From: Asterias amurensis
Taxonomy: Eukaryota; Echinodermata; Asteroidea; Forcipulatida; Asteriidae
Assembly (NCBI RefSeq): GCF_032118995.1
Contig: NC_092667.1
Span: 9,204,357 to 9,268,356, forward strand
DNA length: 64,000 bases
Direction: 5' to 3'
Position 1 is the first letter of the stretch, and every line of letters starts with the position of its first letter. Shown here piece by piece: positions 31,233 to 43,135 of this stretch. The notes under the pieces were generated by a model, which worked only from the letters and a program-made list of their open reading frames with translations, was not told the origin of the DNA and ran no database searches. Both the position numbers and the translations under genes were made by a program.

Positions 31233-33982
31233 TTAAAATGGGCTACACTCTCCTCGTAGTAGTTTCTCAATCAGTCTCCGGGAGAAGTTATGACAGTTAT
31301 TTAGTAGCAGGTCGTACCGACCGAAACGTGTCAGATAAGTGGATGCAACCTGCTTGATCTCCGTAGTGGTGCAGTTACTCTGACCGGGTAAGGTCCATTT
31401 GATGGGGCAGCCGTGAGGATCACGTCCCAGGGTGCCGTTCTCATATGATCGCATCAACCCTGCTCCCCACTCGAACACATCCCCTCTGAAATAAACCTTC
31501 ACAAGACAGATATAACGAAACATTTTTATAATAATTATGAAATATATAAATACATTTGGTTGCATCTCTGGGTTGAAATTCACAAAGAACTAAGAATAGT
31601 CTTATCTCGAGTAAGCACGAGTTATTCGTCCGAACTTAGAACTAGCAATACGTTTTTAATATCGTAGGACTAGTCCTAAATCTTTGTGAAATATTGACCC
31701 CTGAAACCGATTTCAAGAAAAATGGTTTTGTAAATAAAGTCCGGTTCATTCTTCATGTGAATGCGAATGCAGTACGAATTTCGTCACATGACTGTTTCAC
31801 AGCGATTATTTCACAGGGGTTGTCCAACCATTCGATTGATCCGAGGTATTAGTTACGAGTTTTGTGACTTCAAAATTTGTTTGAAGTATGGACAAATCCA
31901 CTTTTGCAAACATTTTGTAGTTAAAACTGGGAGAATGTGTTATAATGTTTTATGTTACTCCAATGTACATAAATCACAATAACAACTTGGCATGGTGCAT
32001 TAATAACAATAAAAGTGAAATAAACAATAAGATAAACAAAAATCGAATGTCCTAAGTGGCAACTGAACCCAAGACCCCGGAGTTCAAATTCCAATGAGGA
32101 CCATTTGGTTTTTCTCTCATACCATCAATATTTTGTATTTATCATAAAATTGTATTTACCAAGGTATGAAATGGTTTGATGTTGTCAGGAACTAAGTCAA
32201 ATGGATTGATGATTTGTTGATTGTTAGCTGGCACGTGCATGCCTGGCGTGGTCTTATTCGGCCAGCCGCACATGTAGTTCAAGAAAGGGAGTTCTCCAAA
32301 CCAGACGTCAGCAATTGGATCTGAATAATAATCAGAAAAAAAGAAAAATTGTTTATAAAATTCATTAACTTTCAACTGCATGGACGCTTCCTGAATATTC
32401 AACCCTTTACCTTTTTGGGGAGAGCCATAACGAACCCCAATCCATTACAGTTGCAGTAAAAGTTATATCCCTTTTGGAACGGGTAGGATTCGAACCGGGT
32501 GTACCTGCTTGTCTGCATCACAATTGAACAATCTATAGTGCGCAAATGGAAAACCACATGGGCTACATTTTCTTTTTACAATTTACTGAGATTTGATGCA
32601 ACGATATGCATTGGATTGGTCCTGTCTTTATTCGTCAGAAATAAAGACGAGCTTCAAAGTGAAGACGCAATATGTTTTTGTGTACTGTAACCCTTGGGGA
32701 AAAGGATCGGGAAACAAATTTAACTTGAACAAAAAAAGAAGAAGAAAAAAAAAGAAGAAAAAAAGAAGGAAAAAAACCCCGAAACATTTCCCTTGGTCCA
32801 AGCCGTATTAATACAAAGAGTTCCCTGAGCGTTTACACCCAATCTTAACATTATTGAGTACGAGAAGAAAGAAATCATGACATCTCTGTCTTTTTTCCAC
32901 CAACCGAAACCCCTTTACGAACACTTGATTTCTAGAGTTTGTTGTAACTGCCTTTATAGCGTCATACCAAATTGACATGGACGGGTTTGAGTGGGTGGAT
33001 TGGTCAGGGGAAACGGGAGATTTCGACAATTTGTGGTAGCTGCATGTAGAAGATTAGCAAAGTTTAGACGTTACTGATGAAGTTAAGTATTTAGTTCCGA
33101 CTGGTTTAACATTTGGGTTAGTGCAGAAACAAACTGAGGTGGGGCATTAAACCATAGATAGAAAAGGACAAACTGATTAGTTGCTAATTGCATATTTACA
33201 CATCCATTGTCTACAGAGGGAGAACAATAAGTATACAAAATGTAAGTTTTCCCTAAAGATAAAACTATTTTTTGTATTAAGTGAATTTCTATCAGACTCG
33301 TTGATATATTTGTTTTCATCTTACAAATGCTCTTTATAACATGGAGCTTACAAAAGCACACAAACTTTTGCCAAGCATCCCAAACGAAAGCAAAAGGCCC
33401 CAACAGAAATGTACGATTGCATGATCTAATTATTAAAACATCTAATCTGTAAAGGCACTGGATACTTGGTTATTGTCAAAGACCAGTTTTCTCACTTGCT
33501 GTATCTCAACATATGCATAAAATAAAAAAATAACATGACTTTTTTTTGTGCAAATTTGAGCACAACCGGTCATCAAAGTTTGGAGATATAGCTTGAATTC
33601 GAGACCTCAAATTCTAAATCTGAGGTCGCGAAATCAAATTCGATGAAAAACATTACTTCTTTCTAGAAAACTACCTCACTTCAGAGGGAGCCGTTTCTAA
33701 CAATGTTTTATACTATCAACCTCTCCCCATTACTCGTTATCAAGTAAGGTTTTGTGCTAATAATTATTTTGAGTTTAGTGTCCACTGCCTTTAACAAGAT
33801 ATTTTGTATATGTGTGACATTTTTGTTTTCAATTAGGCCTGATTAATCTTACCGGTAAGCTGCTCCTGGCCTCTCGTCGGAGCTACTGGACCCACCGGTG
33901 TCGACCGTCTACAAGCAACAACACAGTGGGTGCATATCGTCAAAATCACGGCACCGAAACCAACCATGATAGGCCCCTTCAT
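31233..33982 (-). CDS. Secreted PPPDE/DeSI-like thiol hydrolase
   Basis: Three exons on the minus strand: 33982-33853, 32320-32160 and 31496-31233, phases matched, 184 aa. Exon 1 encodes MKGPIM and a hydrophobic run (VGFGAVILTICTHCVVA) and ends at LT; this is a signal peptide or signal anchor. The rest resembles PPPDE (DeSI) deubiquitinase/deSUMOylase folds: FHTLVYFRGDVFEWGAG holds a candidate catalytic His95, and YDLLLNNCHNFSRRL holds Cys165. The 70-residue spacing equals that of human DESI1 His38-Cys108 (from memory). Three NxT sites (NKT, NGT, NCT) support a luminal position. Known PPPDE proteins are cytosolic or nuclear, so an exported one would not act on SUMO in the usual way; the substrate is unknown. 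The exon 3 acceptor (GAAG) is weaker than the others, and an extra exon cannot be excluded. Introns hold MITEs. Confidence 0.7.
31574..31700. mobile_element. CAG-type MITE
   Basis: Inverted ends TTGAAATTCACAAAGAAC and its diverged reverse complement, with repeated CTTAGAACTAG-type blocks. In intron 2 of the PPPDE-like gene. Confidence 0.55.
33450..33795. mobile_element. MITE family 1
   Basis: Nearly full copy in intron 1 of the PPPDE-like gene. Its right end lies about 55 bases from the exon 1 donor. Confidence 0.8.
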
Positions 33983-34429
33983 CGTAAACTTACAGTATAA
34001 GATCAGGTCTATGTCTCGGAAGAATATCAGTGCACATGTAAAACCGGCGATCGCACGTAAGATGTTTTGTTAATGCACCCAATAAATTTCAAGTTGAATG
34101 CAGGAAACTGTGATTGTGATTCATTTCTTATAAATATCTTACGCATCTCAAGCTCAGAGGGTGCAGTACTTGAGATGACGTCACAGGAAACTAGTTAATC
34201 ACTTAATAATACGGCCGTGAGTAGAACCATCGACTGTTGCGCTGCTATTAAAGCGTGGGTGTAGGGCCTTGAAGGTTTGGGGATAGGGTTTGGGGGTAGA
34301 TAAGTAAAAGCAAAACAACATAATGTTATGTTTGTTGCTCTTTTAAGAGAATCCAGCTAACGTATACCTCCCCTTTGAAGTAAAAAAAAAAAAAAAAAAA
34401 ACAAACCCAGACATTGAAGTTGTCCGTAC

Positions 34430-34690
34430 GTGGTACACAATATTTCCAGAAACATCCAGACCACCGCAAAATACCATAAAAGTCACCCAAACTGCAAGTT
34501 CTTGAACTTTGTAAGTACGTGCAAAGTGTTGGATCGTGATGTTGGCCATTGAGCAAGTCGTTGACACTACGTGTATCATCGGCATCTATGCACGTCCGTG
34601 TCCCATTGGGACATCTCGAATTCAACGGAAGCAACACATGGTGGGAGTTCACAAACCTAACTGTGGGACCCCACTTAAACCTCACATCAA
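34430..34690 (-). other. Possible unassigned exon
   Basis: Two overlapping minus-strand frames are open here. One is cysteine-containing (CPNGTRTCIDADD..., GCFWKYC), the other has a hydrophobic segment (ELAVWVTFMVFCGG). Neither shows a convincing pair of splice sites or a known domain. It could be an upstream exon of the PPPDE-like gene or chance. Confidence 0.15.
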
Positions 34691-34719
34691 TTATTATTAC
34701 AACAGTAATCTCTTAATGT

Positions 34720-35478
34720 AAACAGTGAAAAGGCACTCTTTGAAGAGTCATATGAGGGACAACTCTTTTTCGAGTGTTATAATTCCACATCTTTTGAAGT
34801 TTGCATCTTGTTGCGTGATTCATTCAGTGTCACTCTGCCCTGGAGTGAAACCCCTCTAAAAGAGTGAAATAACCAACACTCTTTTCAAAGAGCTAATTGT
34901 ACACCTCGAAATGTAAAAAGTGTGTTGTTCAATCTTTTACATTTAGAGAGTACATGTTAGCTTGACGACGAGTCTAAAACAATCGTCAGTAAATTTCGCG
35001 TCAAAATGAAACTGTTTTATGTATTTTTATGGATTACCTTAAAAGGATTAGAAAACATCTCTCTAATATCAGACGTATCGTGTACGTACACGAGTTATAT
35101 TGTACGAACATATTTTTGTATTCATGTGGCTGCTATACGCTTCCGTAATGAGTACCTATAGATGAAAAGATGGAAATGTACCTGAGAGCAAGGTTTCGCG
35201 AAGACCCAATAACCTCCGACAGGCGGAATACAATATTACACTACATGGAACGTTGACAGCGCAGGGTAAAACAAAACAGATACGAAGAATGTGTAAGAAA
35301 CACTCGATCACACCACATGTGTGCTAAACTATAGATTCGAAAATTCCTTCACCACACGTGAATTTTTTATGGGACCAAATTAATATATTATTTAATTGTA
35401 CAGTGTCTTAATATTGCTTTATGAATGATTGGGGACTAATTATCACAAAAATGCTAACAACGAAATTCGCACAGGTTA
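34720..35478. other. Intergenic, no gene seen
   Basis: Contains several diverged ACTCTTTT / AAAAGAGTG inverted motifs (34740-34900), possibly an old MITE, and otherwise nothing I can name. Confidence 0.4.
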
Positions 35479-35786
35479 GTTAAAGACACTGGACACTATT
35501 GGTAATTGTCTAAGACCAGTCTTCTCACTTGTGAAAATTTGAGCTCAACTTGTCACACGAAGTTGTGTGCTTTCAGATGCTTGATTTCGAGACCTCAAAA
35601 TCTAATTCTGAGTTCTCGAAATCAAATTCGTGGAAAATTGTCTTTCTCGAAGACTCTTCGACCCTTCAGAGGGAGCCGTGGCTCACAATGTTTTATACTG
35701 TCAACCTCTCCCCATTACTCATTACCAAGTAAGAATTTATGCTAGTAGTATTTTGAGTAATTACCAATAGTGTCCACTGCCTTTAA
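35479..35786. mobile_element. MITE family 1
   Basis: TTAA-flanked with an internal deletion in the left arm; good right end. Confidence 0.85.
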
Positions 35787-35992
35787 ATTGTTTCATTTTT
35801 AATGATTAAAACAATCGAACGGTTCCAAAAACCAATGGCATACGTTCCATAACCCTTTAACAAAACGATTGCAGATGTAGACCAGCCCTAAACAATCAAT
35901 CAAATCAGGTGGTTATACGAATTTATTGAAAACAACGCGATGGTTTATAGTTCCTGCTCCATGGTTTGCATCACCTTCATGTTGATCTGTCA

Positions 35993-36070
35993 ATCGAAAG
36001 GTTGTCTAGTTGGTAAAAAAAACCTCTAGAATTGCAAGGTCTTAGGTTCGAATCCAACCCGAGTAATATG
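35993..36070 (+). mobile_element. tRNA-like SINE fragment
   Basis: A diverged A-box (TGTCTAGTTGG) and a clear B-box (GGTTCGAATCC) at tRNA spacing. No intact tRNA fold is evident, so it is a SINE head rather than a tRNA gene. Confidence 0.45.
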
Positions 36071-36324
36071 CTTTTGATTTTCTTCACGTAACTCGGAGAA
36101 GTACTGAGTTTACAGTTCTAACACACATCGGTGCAATACAGGTGAGAAAGAAAGAAAAACAATTACCAAAAAGGATTAGTTCTTGCCGTGACTCCATTGA
36201 CGCCTGCCCTGGTTTCTAGTTTAACCTTCAACTTTCAGCAAGTTTACACTCTCCCCTCACGAGTCTGAACAAAGGTTTAAGTCGACAAAGAATCCCAATT
36301 TGCAAGGGTCTTTGATTAGCCAAC

Positions 36325-36519
36325 ATGCCCCAGAGAGTTGATAGAATGCAACACAATACCGGTTCTGAAAGTAGTGACAGTGAACGAGGTTACTCGCGAC
36401 AAGTCAGCTGGCAAACCAGTGGCACGTCCTCTCTTTTTTCTTCTTCGAAAGGTTCTGTAGCTACAGAGAACTCATTTATTCACTTCTTTTCAGCATTTTA
36501 TACAGTTAGCAAATATTGA
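36325..36519 (+). other. Possible short Ser-rich ORF or first exon
   Basis: Opens MPQRVDRMQHNTGSESSDSE and stays open for 64 codons; a candidate donor (AAAG then GTTCTG) lies inside. No domain or downstream partner is recognised. Listed only as a candidate. Confidence 0.15.
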
Positions 36520-36968
36520 CTATAGTGAAATTCTTTTCATAATGTTATACAATAGCAAATCATAAATGACAACCTTTATACCAGCATAAAAAAATTAGCT
36601 CTATATATTTATAAACAACCCAGACACATTTATTACGATGAAAAGCATCGACTACAATAACACACAAAACAGGTTGCATCTCACCCGGGCATGCAGCAGG
36701 AATTTGACTGCATACACAACAATGATTGATTCATACAGTGAATTATACGGGGATACTTTATTATATACAACAGAAAGTGATGGCTTAATACTGTTGACTT
36801 TTGAAAGCTTGTCTAATGCGCAGCATACTGATGTGAGTTCACAAGTTCAAAGCTGCTAGGCGGCTGCGAGTGCAACTGGGACTTGGAGAATGCAATACTA
36901 TCGTGTTCCACTTGTTATATGAGCGTCCCATTTATTTTATCACTCCAAATTGACAAGTGCCATAAGAG

Positions 36969-38783
36969 ATGGCGTCGACTCCATGGGCCATGTTCTGCGT
37001 CCACTTATTCTTCCGTATTATTGGAATGATTTTGCAGCAGCAGTGTGGCGTGAGGGCGATCACTGCCGTCAATCCCCCCGTTAGCACGGTAGGGGTCGAG
37101 GGGAGAGAGGCCGAGTTCTCGTGCTCGGTGGCGGACAAGCTGCCGAGTGAAACCCTGATATGGCAACTCGAATGGGATGCGACGAAGTTTCCTCAGTATG
37201 CACATGTAGGAGCTGAACAGAACACAACGTACATGTTTAACAGCTCAGCCTTTACTGAGACACATGCTGCATACACGACAAGGTAATAATTCCTACTGCC
37301 CACATTGATTGTTGGAGTCTCTGTGTGTGTTTGTGTGGATAAATCCTCTATTAGGGGAATAGCAATTGAACCGGTTTCTTCACAGTATACGACGTGCGCT
37401 CGATTTCACAAAGCCTTGAGACTCATCGTAAGATGAGGTGTCAGTATTACCACAGTAATTTGTATTGTGACATAATACTTTACTAAGCAATTATGATATG
37501 ATTTGCAGCTAAGATCAATCGTAGCTCTTTGTGAGATCGGCCCGTGTTCCTGTATTCAACTTTTAAACGAGGGCGTGGCAGTCACGTCTTTACCTGCACC
37601 CATTTCCAATTCCCGTTCCTAAACCATTTTCATCATCTAAACAAAAAATACGTGACGATGATGTGACGTGACGATGATCAAGAATGAATATTAAAAAAAA
37701 AAAAAAAAAAAATTAATATAAAAACACATTTTAAAGCAGAGTTTTTATGTTTTTGGTTTCAGCTACACTGTTAATGGCTCAATCCACACGACGACTCTTC
37801 ACATTACCGATATCCAGCCGTCAGATGAGGGTGTTGTCTCATGTGTTTATCAAATAAGTGTGGGCGGGTCACTCATAACGCGAATGATACCCGAATACAC
37901 CGGTGCAAGATTGACCGTCTGGAAAATACCCTCGCCATCCTGTTCCTTTAAACTGAATCAAAATGACACAGAGGTAAACATCACTGTGGATTCCAAGGTA
38001 GAGTTAATTTGTGTAGACTCAATCGGTGTGCCGACACCCAACGTGACTTGGTGGTACAACGAAACGATGCAATTAAATGGGGAGGACCAAAGGTGGAACC
38101 CTGAGGGAGTCGACACGCACATGATCACGCTCCGACCGGAGGATAATGGAAGATGGTTCACATGTGAGGGGAGGAATGCCGCCGTGACAGAACCGGTACC
38201 ATGTAGGGTCAGGCCAATGATGGTACCACCCACTGCCGAAATCAAACCAAATTTCACACAACTCACTCAAGGGGCTGGGAATTTGGAGTTCACTTGTACC
38301 GGCAGTGGTCTACCCTCGGTTAAATCGTACCGGTGGTTCATTGACGACTTGCAGGTGCAAGAAGGGAATCACGAAACATACAGTTACATCAAAATCAACA
38401 ACAACAAACCAAACGAGTCGGTCTTGTTTGTAAAATCCTTCTCTGAAATTGGGAAAATCATTATCTCTTGCGAAGTTTCGGTGTCTGAGGATTTGAACAC
38501 TAGCGTAAGCGGAACGGTGGAAATCACAGAGTCCAAAGTCAAGAAACAGTACAGTATCAACTCCAAGAAGTTTAGACTAAATGCATCAACTGCGATGGTT
38601 GTTATTATATCAGGGATGGTTTTCTTTCTGTTCCTTATTTTTCTTGTTTTGTTCTTGTGGTACCGCAGACATAGGTATGTTGCCAGTGAAGTAGATAATG
38701 ACACCCACACGCTAGCCAATGGCGAGGCGAATGGAGGGGTTAATAAGAGACGATTTTTGGGGTACATGGTCACATCGGTTTGA
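36969..38783 (+). CDS. Type I membrane protein with three Ig domains
   Basis: Two exons, 36969-37282 and 37763-38783, joined in phase within a serine codon: 444 aa. The N-terminus is a signal peptide (hydrophobic residues about 8-23). Ig1 spans the intron (FSCSVADK ... SDEGVVSCVY), Ig2 has ELICVDS, VTWWYN and DNGRWFTCEG, and Ig3 has LEFTCTGSG, SYRWFIDD and IISCEVSV. Each has the Cys-Trp-Cys pattern except that Ig1 has a Trp in LIWQLEW. Several NxS/T sites are present. One transmembrane helix (AMVVIISGMVFFLFLIFLVL) is followed by basic residues and a tail of about 40 aa ending TSV, which fits a class I PDZ ligand. Likely a cell-surface adhesion or recognition protein of the nectin/CADM/Ig-superfamily type; no closer assignment is possible. 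A second strong donor-like site (ATAG then GTATGT) lies right after the membrane helix, so alternative splicing is possible. Confidence 0.88.
37391..37545. mobile_element. CAG-type MITE in the Ig gene intron
   Basis: Inverted ends TCGATTTCACAAAGCCTTGA and a matching TCTTTGTGAGATCGG, with CATAATAC/GTATTAC blocks inside. Confidence 0.6.
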
Positions 38784-38884
38784 GAGAATGAGGAATGCGG
38801 ATGAAATATCTGATACAAGTTCACATGTCTCTGTACAAAATCGTGTGTTAATACAATCGCACAACATCGGTAAACAGTATTTTC

Positions 38885-39115
38885 CAAAGGCCCACACTCC
38901 GTGTATCAGAACTTATATATTATAATTAACAAACCTTTGAAAATTTAGGCTCAATCGGTCATCGGAGTCGGGAGAAAATACGGGAAAAACCCACCCTCGT
39001 TCGCAAAGTAAAAAAATAATCACGCAATTTCGAGGTAAATTTGTGTAGATCATTATATTCTACATTCAAAGACCAACTCAACCGATCAAAGACACCGCGT
39101 CCCTTAAACTATCTG
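38885..39115. mobile_element. Chimeric MITE debris (families 3 and 2)
   Basis: The left part matches the right half of family 3 (CACACTCCGTGTATC to ACCCACCCTCGTT); at about 39000 it switches within TCGCAAAGTAAAA to the right arm of family 2. A recombinant or doubly truncated relic. Confidence 0.65.
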
Positions 39116-39129
39116 CAGCTCTACGTTTC

Positions 39130-39320
39130 ATGTTAACAATGACTTTGAGGAATCATCAAGTGTCAATGCCTTTAAGTACAAATTTATCATCAGTAACAGA
39201 ATCACACTAATATCCCACGACCTCGGTCTTGGTGAATTTATTTGTTTTCCCTTGGGAACAAGGACGGGCCTCCTCTGGACACAAGAGAAAAAAGGTGACT
39301 GCAAAGTCATTCAGTTATTA
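39130..39320. repeat. Local duplication, copy 1
   Basis: Blocks here (AATCATCAAGTGTCAATGCC, then ATCATCAGTAACAGAATCAC, then CTCTGGACACAAGAGAAAAA) recur in the same order at about 39780-40190, where extra sequence separates them. Confidence 0.7.
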
Positions 39321-39324
39321 TTTG

Positions 39325-39663
39325 TCCAAGTCCCACACTTCGTGTATCACAGCTTATATGTTGAAAAACAAACCTGCAAAAATTTAGGCTCAGTCAGTCA
39401 TCGGAGTCGGGAGAAAAAACCGGGAAAACCCACCCTTGTTTCCGCACGTTTCGCTGTGTCATGACATGTAATCAAAAATAAATCCGTAATTCTCGATATC
39501 GGGAATTGATAATTGTTTTACTGTTTCTCCAAAAGTACAGCATTTCATGGAATAACATTTCAGGAGAAGTCTTTCACCATTACCTTCTGTAAACCCTGTA
39601 AGTTATTTGTAAATCTGTGGTCATTCATTTTTTTTCTGTTCCACAAGTGTTCAATGGCTTTAA
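39325..39663. mobile_element. MITE family 3, end-truncated
   Basis: Reverse orientation relative to the copy at 16152. Its TTAA end (39660-39663) is shared with the following family-1 copy. Confidence 0.8.
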
Positions 39664-39806
39664 AGGCACTGGACACTATTGGTAGTTACTCAAAATAGTT
39701 GTTAACACAAAAACTTATTTGGTGTGAAACAACGTTACGTCAGTTGGAACCGTTTCTAAGTTTTAAAACTATTTTGAGGAATCATCAATAGTGTCAATGC
39801 CTTTAA
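39660..39806. mobile_element. MITE family 1, short deletion derivative
   Basis: Only 147 bases, both ends present, joined to the previous MITE through one TTAA. Confidence 0.75.
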
Positions 39807-40190
39807 GTCTAAATTTATCATCAGTAACAGAATCACACTTGCTTCCCACGACCCCGGTCTTGGTGAATTTATTTGTTTTGCCTTGGGTCTTTGGGAGGAA
39901 CTATTGGTCCGATGCCTTCTTGGCCAATCAGAACCTTTAAACTGCCCCCAAAGTTTACTAACCCTTACAGAACTTCAACACAATGAAAAGAAAATGCCAA
40001 GTCACGATTGCGGCGCTTTGGCCATAACTATTCAGAATATTGTTTGTTCCTGTATTATACTTAACGGCCAGCAAACTGAGGAAACTTAAGTAATTCTTTA
40101 AACAACTTATATCACTCCGTGACAAAGGATATAGGCCTACTCTGGACACAAGAGAAAAAGATGACTGCAAAGTCACTCAGTTATTTCAGT
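39780..40190. repeat. Local duplication, copy 2
   Basis: Partner of 39130-39320. The middle part (39900-40130) is not in copy 1 and shows no clear gene. Confidence 0.65.
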
Positions 40191-40305
40191 TTATTTTCTT
40201 TCCGGAGGTTTCTCTGTGATCCGCATCATCATTGACCTACTTGGTCTATTTTAAGCCTCAATGTACACGAGTGTTTAGATTAGAGTGGCCTATGATTTAA
40301 GCGCA

Positions 40306-40664
40306 GATTAAAAGCACTGGAAACCTTTGGTAATTTTCAAAGACCAGTATTCTCACCTGGCATGCCTGGTGTATTCTAATATATGCATAAAATAACAACT
40401 CCGTACAAATTTTTCGACTCGATGTCATTGAAGTTGCAAGAGAACGATGATCAAAATATAAATCTTTGTGGGACAAATATACGTGATTTCAGATGCATAA
40501 TAAAAAACTTCAAGCCTGAAGTCTTTTTAAGTTAGAAACTACCTCTTTGTACAGAAGGAGTTGTTTCTCACACTTCTTTTATACTTTCAACAGCTCTCCA
40601 AGTTGCTCGTTACAAAGTAAGTTTTTATGCTAACCAATTACAAAGAGCCCAGTGCCTTTAAGGT
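40306..40664. mobile_element. MITE family 1, strongly diverged
   Basis: Ends and the internal TCTCACA and GTTACAAAGTAAGTTTTTATGC-type blocks (here given in part) are recognisable but much mutated; probably the oldest copy here. Confidence 0.65.
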
Positions 40665-40937
40665 GGTGACCTACACCTACGACCTGATGATGTGCAGAGG
40701 TTACCACACCAAAAATTTCTCATTCTGCGGCCAGAAATGCCAACCAGGATTCGAACGAAAGAAGAAAATAAACACACTTTCCTATAAAGCCATAAGCCTA
40801 TATTATTCTCTGAATACTTTTTGACAAAATAAATGTTATTCTATTGCTTACATGTATAACACTGTACATATCATTATGTCTAACACTGAGAAGAGTGTGT
40901 GGTATTAACAGTCATTTTCAGTAACATTTTGCAAATC

Positions 40938-41328
40938 TTTAAAGGAACACGTTGCCTTGGATCGGTCGAGTTGATCTTTGAAAAGCGTTTGTAACCGTTT
41001 TTTATAAAATGCATATGGGTAGAAAGATGTTGTAAAAGTAGAATACAATGATCCACACAAACATGCCTCGAAATTGCGTGGTTTTCCTTTTACCTCGTCG
41101 ACTAACACGTCGGCCACTTATGGGGGTCAAATTTTTGACTCCCATAAATGGCCGACCATGTTAGTTCGCACAGTAGAAGGAAAACCACGCAATTTCGAGG
41201 CAAACTTGTGTGGATCCTTGTATTCTACTTTTAAAACATCTTTCCAACCATATGCATTATATAAAAAACGGTTACAAACGCTTTTGTTTTGACCAATTCG
41301 TCCGATCCAAGGCAACGTGTTCCTTTAA
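40938..41328. mobile_element. MITE family 2 (fold-back)
   Basis: Full palindromic copy with TTAA ends. Confidence 0.9.
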
Positions 41329-41329
41329 C

Positions 41330-41361
41330 CATGGAGGAATAAACTAGTTTATTCCTCCATG
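41330..41361. repeat. Perfect 32-base palindrome
   Basis: CATGGAGGAATAAACT followed directly by its exact reverse complement, with CTTTAAC on both sides. It abuts the end of the family-2 MITE. Confidence 0.9.
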
Positions 41362-41851
41362 CTTTAACAAAGGTATCAAGTGATTGTTTCAATCAAGTTG
41401 ATCAATGGATTGTGTTTCTAAAGCTCTATCCACATTTGTACCCGCACGACTGTTTTTTTGTAGTGTGAATTTTCGCTGGTACGAGGTATAGTTGAGCATT
41501 CCTGGTTTATTGGTCTCTGTTGTTTTGTTAAAAATGAAACCGAATCTCACGATGCTACGGTGAATCGGCCAACACGCGCTAGACTTGCACAGTCCTTTGC
41601 CAAGACTTTCCACATAATAAGCTTCGGCTTCTTGTGTAATGCCTCCACTTAGTAGTTTACTTGTATCTATTGTTTCGTTTTTCTAAAGCACTTATCCATA
41701 AAGTAATATATGTTGATGATTGAATTGAATTGAATTAAATTTTAGTGTAAACTCAGGTAAACCATAATGCACAATCTATACTGCCTCCTGCAGCTAGTGT
41801 TACCATCATGACACTTGCCTTAAGAGGGTGTTTACTGGATAACTTGTGTAC

Positions 41852-42182
41852 AGGGGCCAATTGCATAGAGCTGCTTAAGCAAATAATTTGGTTAAGCACG
41901 AAAAATAGCTTGCTTATTTTACACAGGTTACTGGCCGAAATTTCATTCCATATACATTGCTTGTGACTTGTATTTAGCTGTTGTTTACTTAGCATAACAC
42001 TTAAGTGGAGTCTTGGCTGGTATTTTGAATTCAATAAGCATGGATTATTTTGCTTAAAAGCAGAATTTTTGATTATTTTGCTTAAGCAGAATTTTTGATT
42101 ATTTTGCTTAAGCAGAATTTTTGATTATTTTGCTTTTAAAGCAGAATTTTTGCTTAAGCAGCTCCATGCAATTGGGCGCAGG
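41852..42182. mobile_element. Harbinger-like MITE with an internal tandem repeat
   Basis: Ends GGGCCAATTGCATAGAGCTG and GCTCCATGCAATTGGG with a CAG-like target. The right arm holds about four tandem units of roughly 27 bases (TTTTTGATTATTTTGCTTAA). Confidence 0.8.
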
Positions 42183-42433
42183 TTTGATCTCTAACGTTTC
42201 TATATAAACAATAATTTAAATTAATAAATATTAATAATTGATTGATGCCCTCATAAAGTTGTACTTTATACAGGGTTGACTGTGTACTATAATCTAGTAG
42301 ATACATTCACCATAGGAGATATTATCTCCTTACTTTCTTCTCTGGTGTATCATTCAAAACCGGTGATAAATGGTCTCAAAGTAGGAGGGGTTTATTGATA
42401 AACAAGAATGGCAAGATGGGAGCCACGCATTCA

Positions 42434-42818
42434 GTTTAAAGGCAGTGGACACTATTGGTAATGACTCAAAATAATTATTAGCATAAAACCTTACTTGCTA
42501 ACGAGTAATAGGGAGAGGTTCGTAGTATAAAACTTTGTGAGAAACAGCTCCCTCTGAAGTGAAGTAGTTTTCGAGAAAGAAGCAATTTTCCACGAATTTG
42601 ATTTTGAGACCTCAGATTAAGAATTTGAGATCTCAAAATCAAGCACCTGAAAGCACACAACTACATGTATGTGTGACAAGGGTGTTTTTTATTTCATTCA
42701 TACCTCGCAACTTTGAAGATCAATTGAGCTCAAATGTTCACAGGTTTGTTTTGTATGCATATGTTGAGACTGGGAAGACTGGTCTTTGACAATTATCAAT
42801 AGTGTCCACTGTCTTTAA
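42434..42818. mobile_element. MITE family 1
   Basis: Full-length copy, TTAA at both ends, low divergence. Confidence 0.88.
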
Positions 42819-42902
42819 CAAGGTAAGCCTGAAGACAGTTTGATTTCAGAACAGGATTTAACTTCACAATAGGATTTAACATTTGCCCAACTATTCAAAG
42901 TC

Positions 42903-43135
42903 ATTCAGCGGCACAAGGCCCACAAAAATTTGCTTAGCATGAAATTTCTTCCTTGATAAAAAAAAGGATTACCAACCAAATTTCCATTCGTTGCATAATG
43001 CTTGTTGCTACACTCAGCTTTTGTTTGCTTATCCTGAAAATCACCTCGCAATTAGATTGGTAATCCTGTTTGTATCAAGGAATAAGTCATGCTTAAGCAA
43101 CTTGTGCTTAGCAGCTCTAGGAAATGTGGCCCTGG
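42903..43135. mobile_element. MITE with TTGCTTAGCATGAAAT end
   Basis: Inverted blocks GGATTACCAACC and GGTTGGTAAT-type, with outer GGCCCAC and TGTGGCCC. A second copy is at 48177-48392. Confidence 0.7.
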
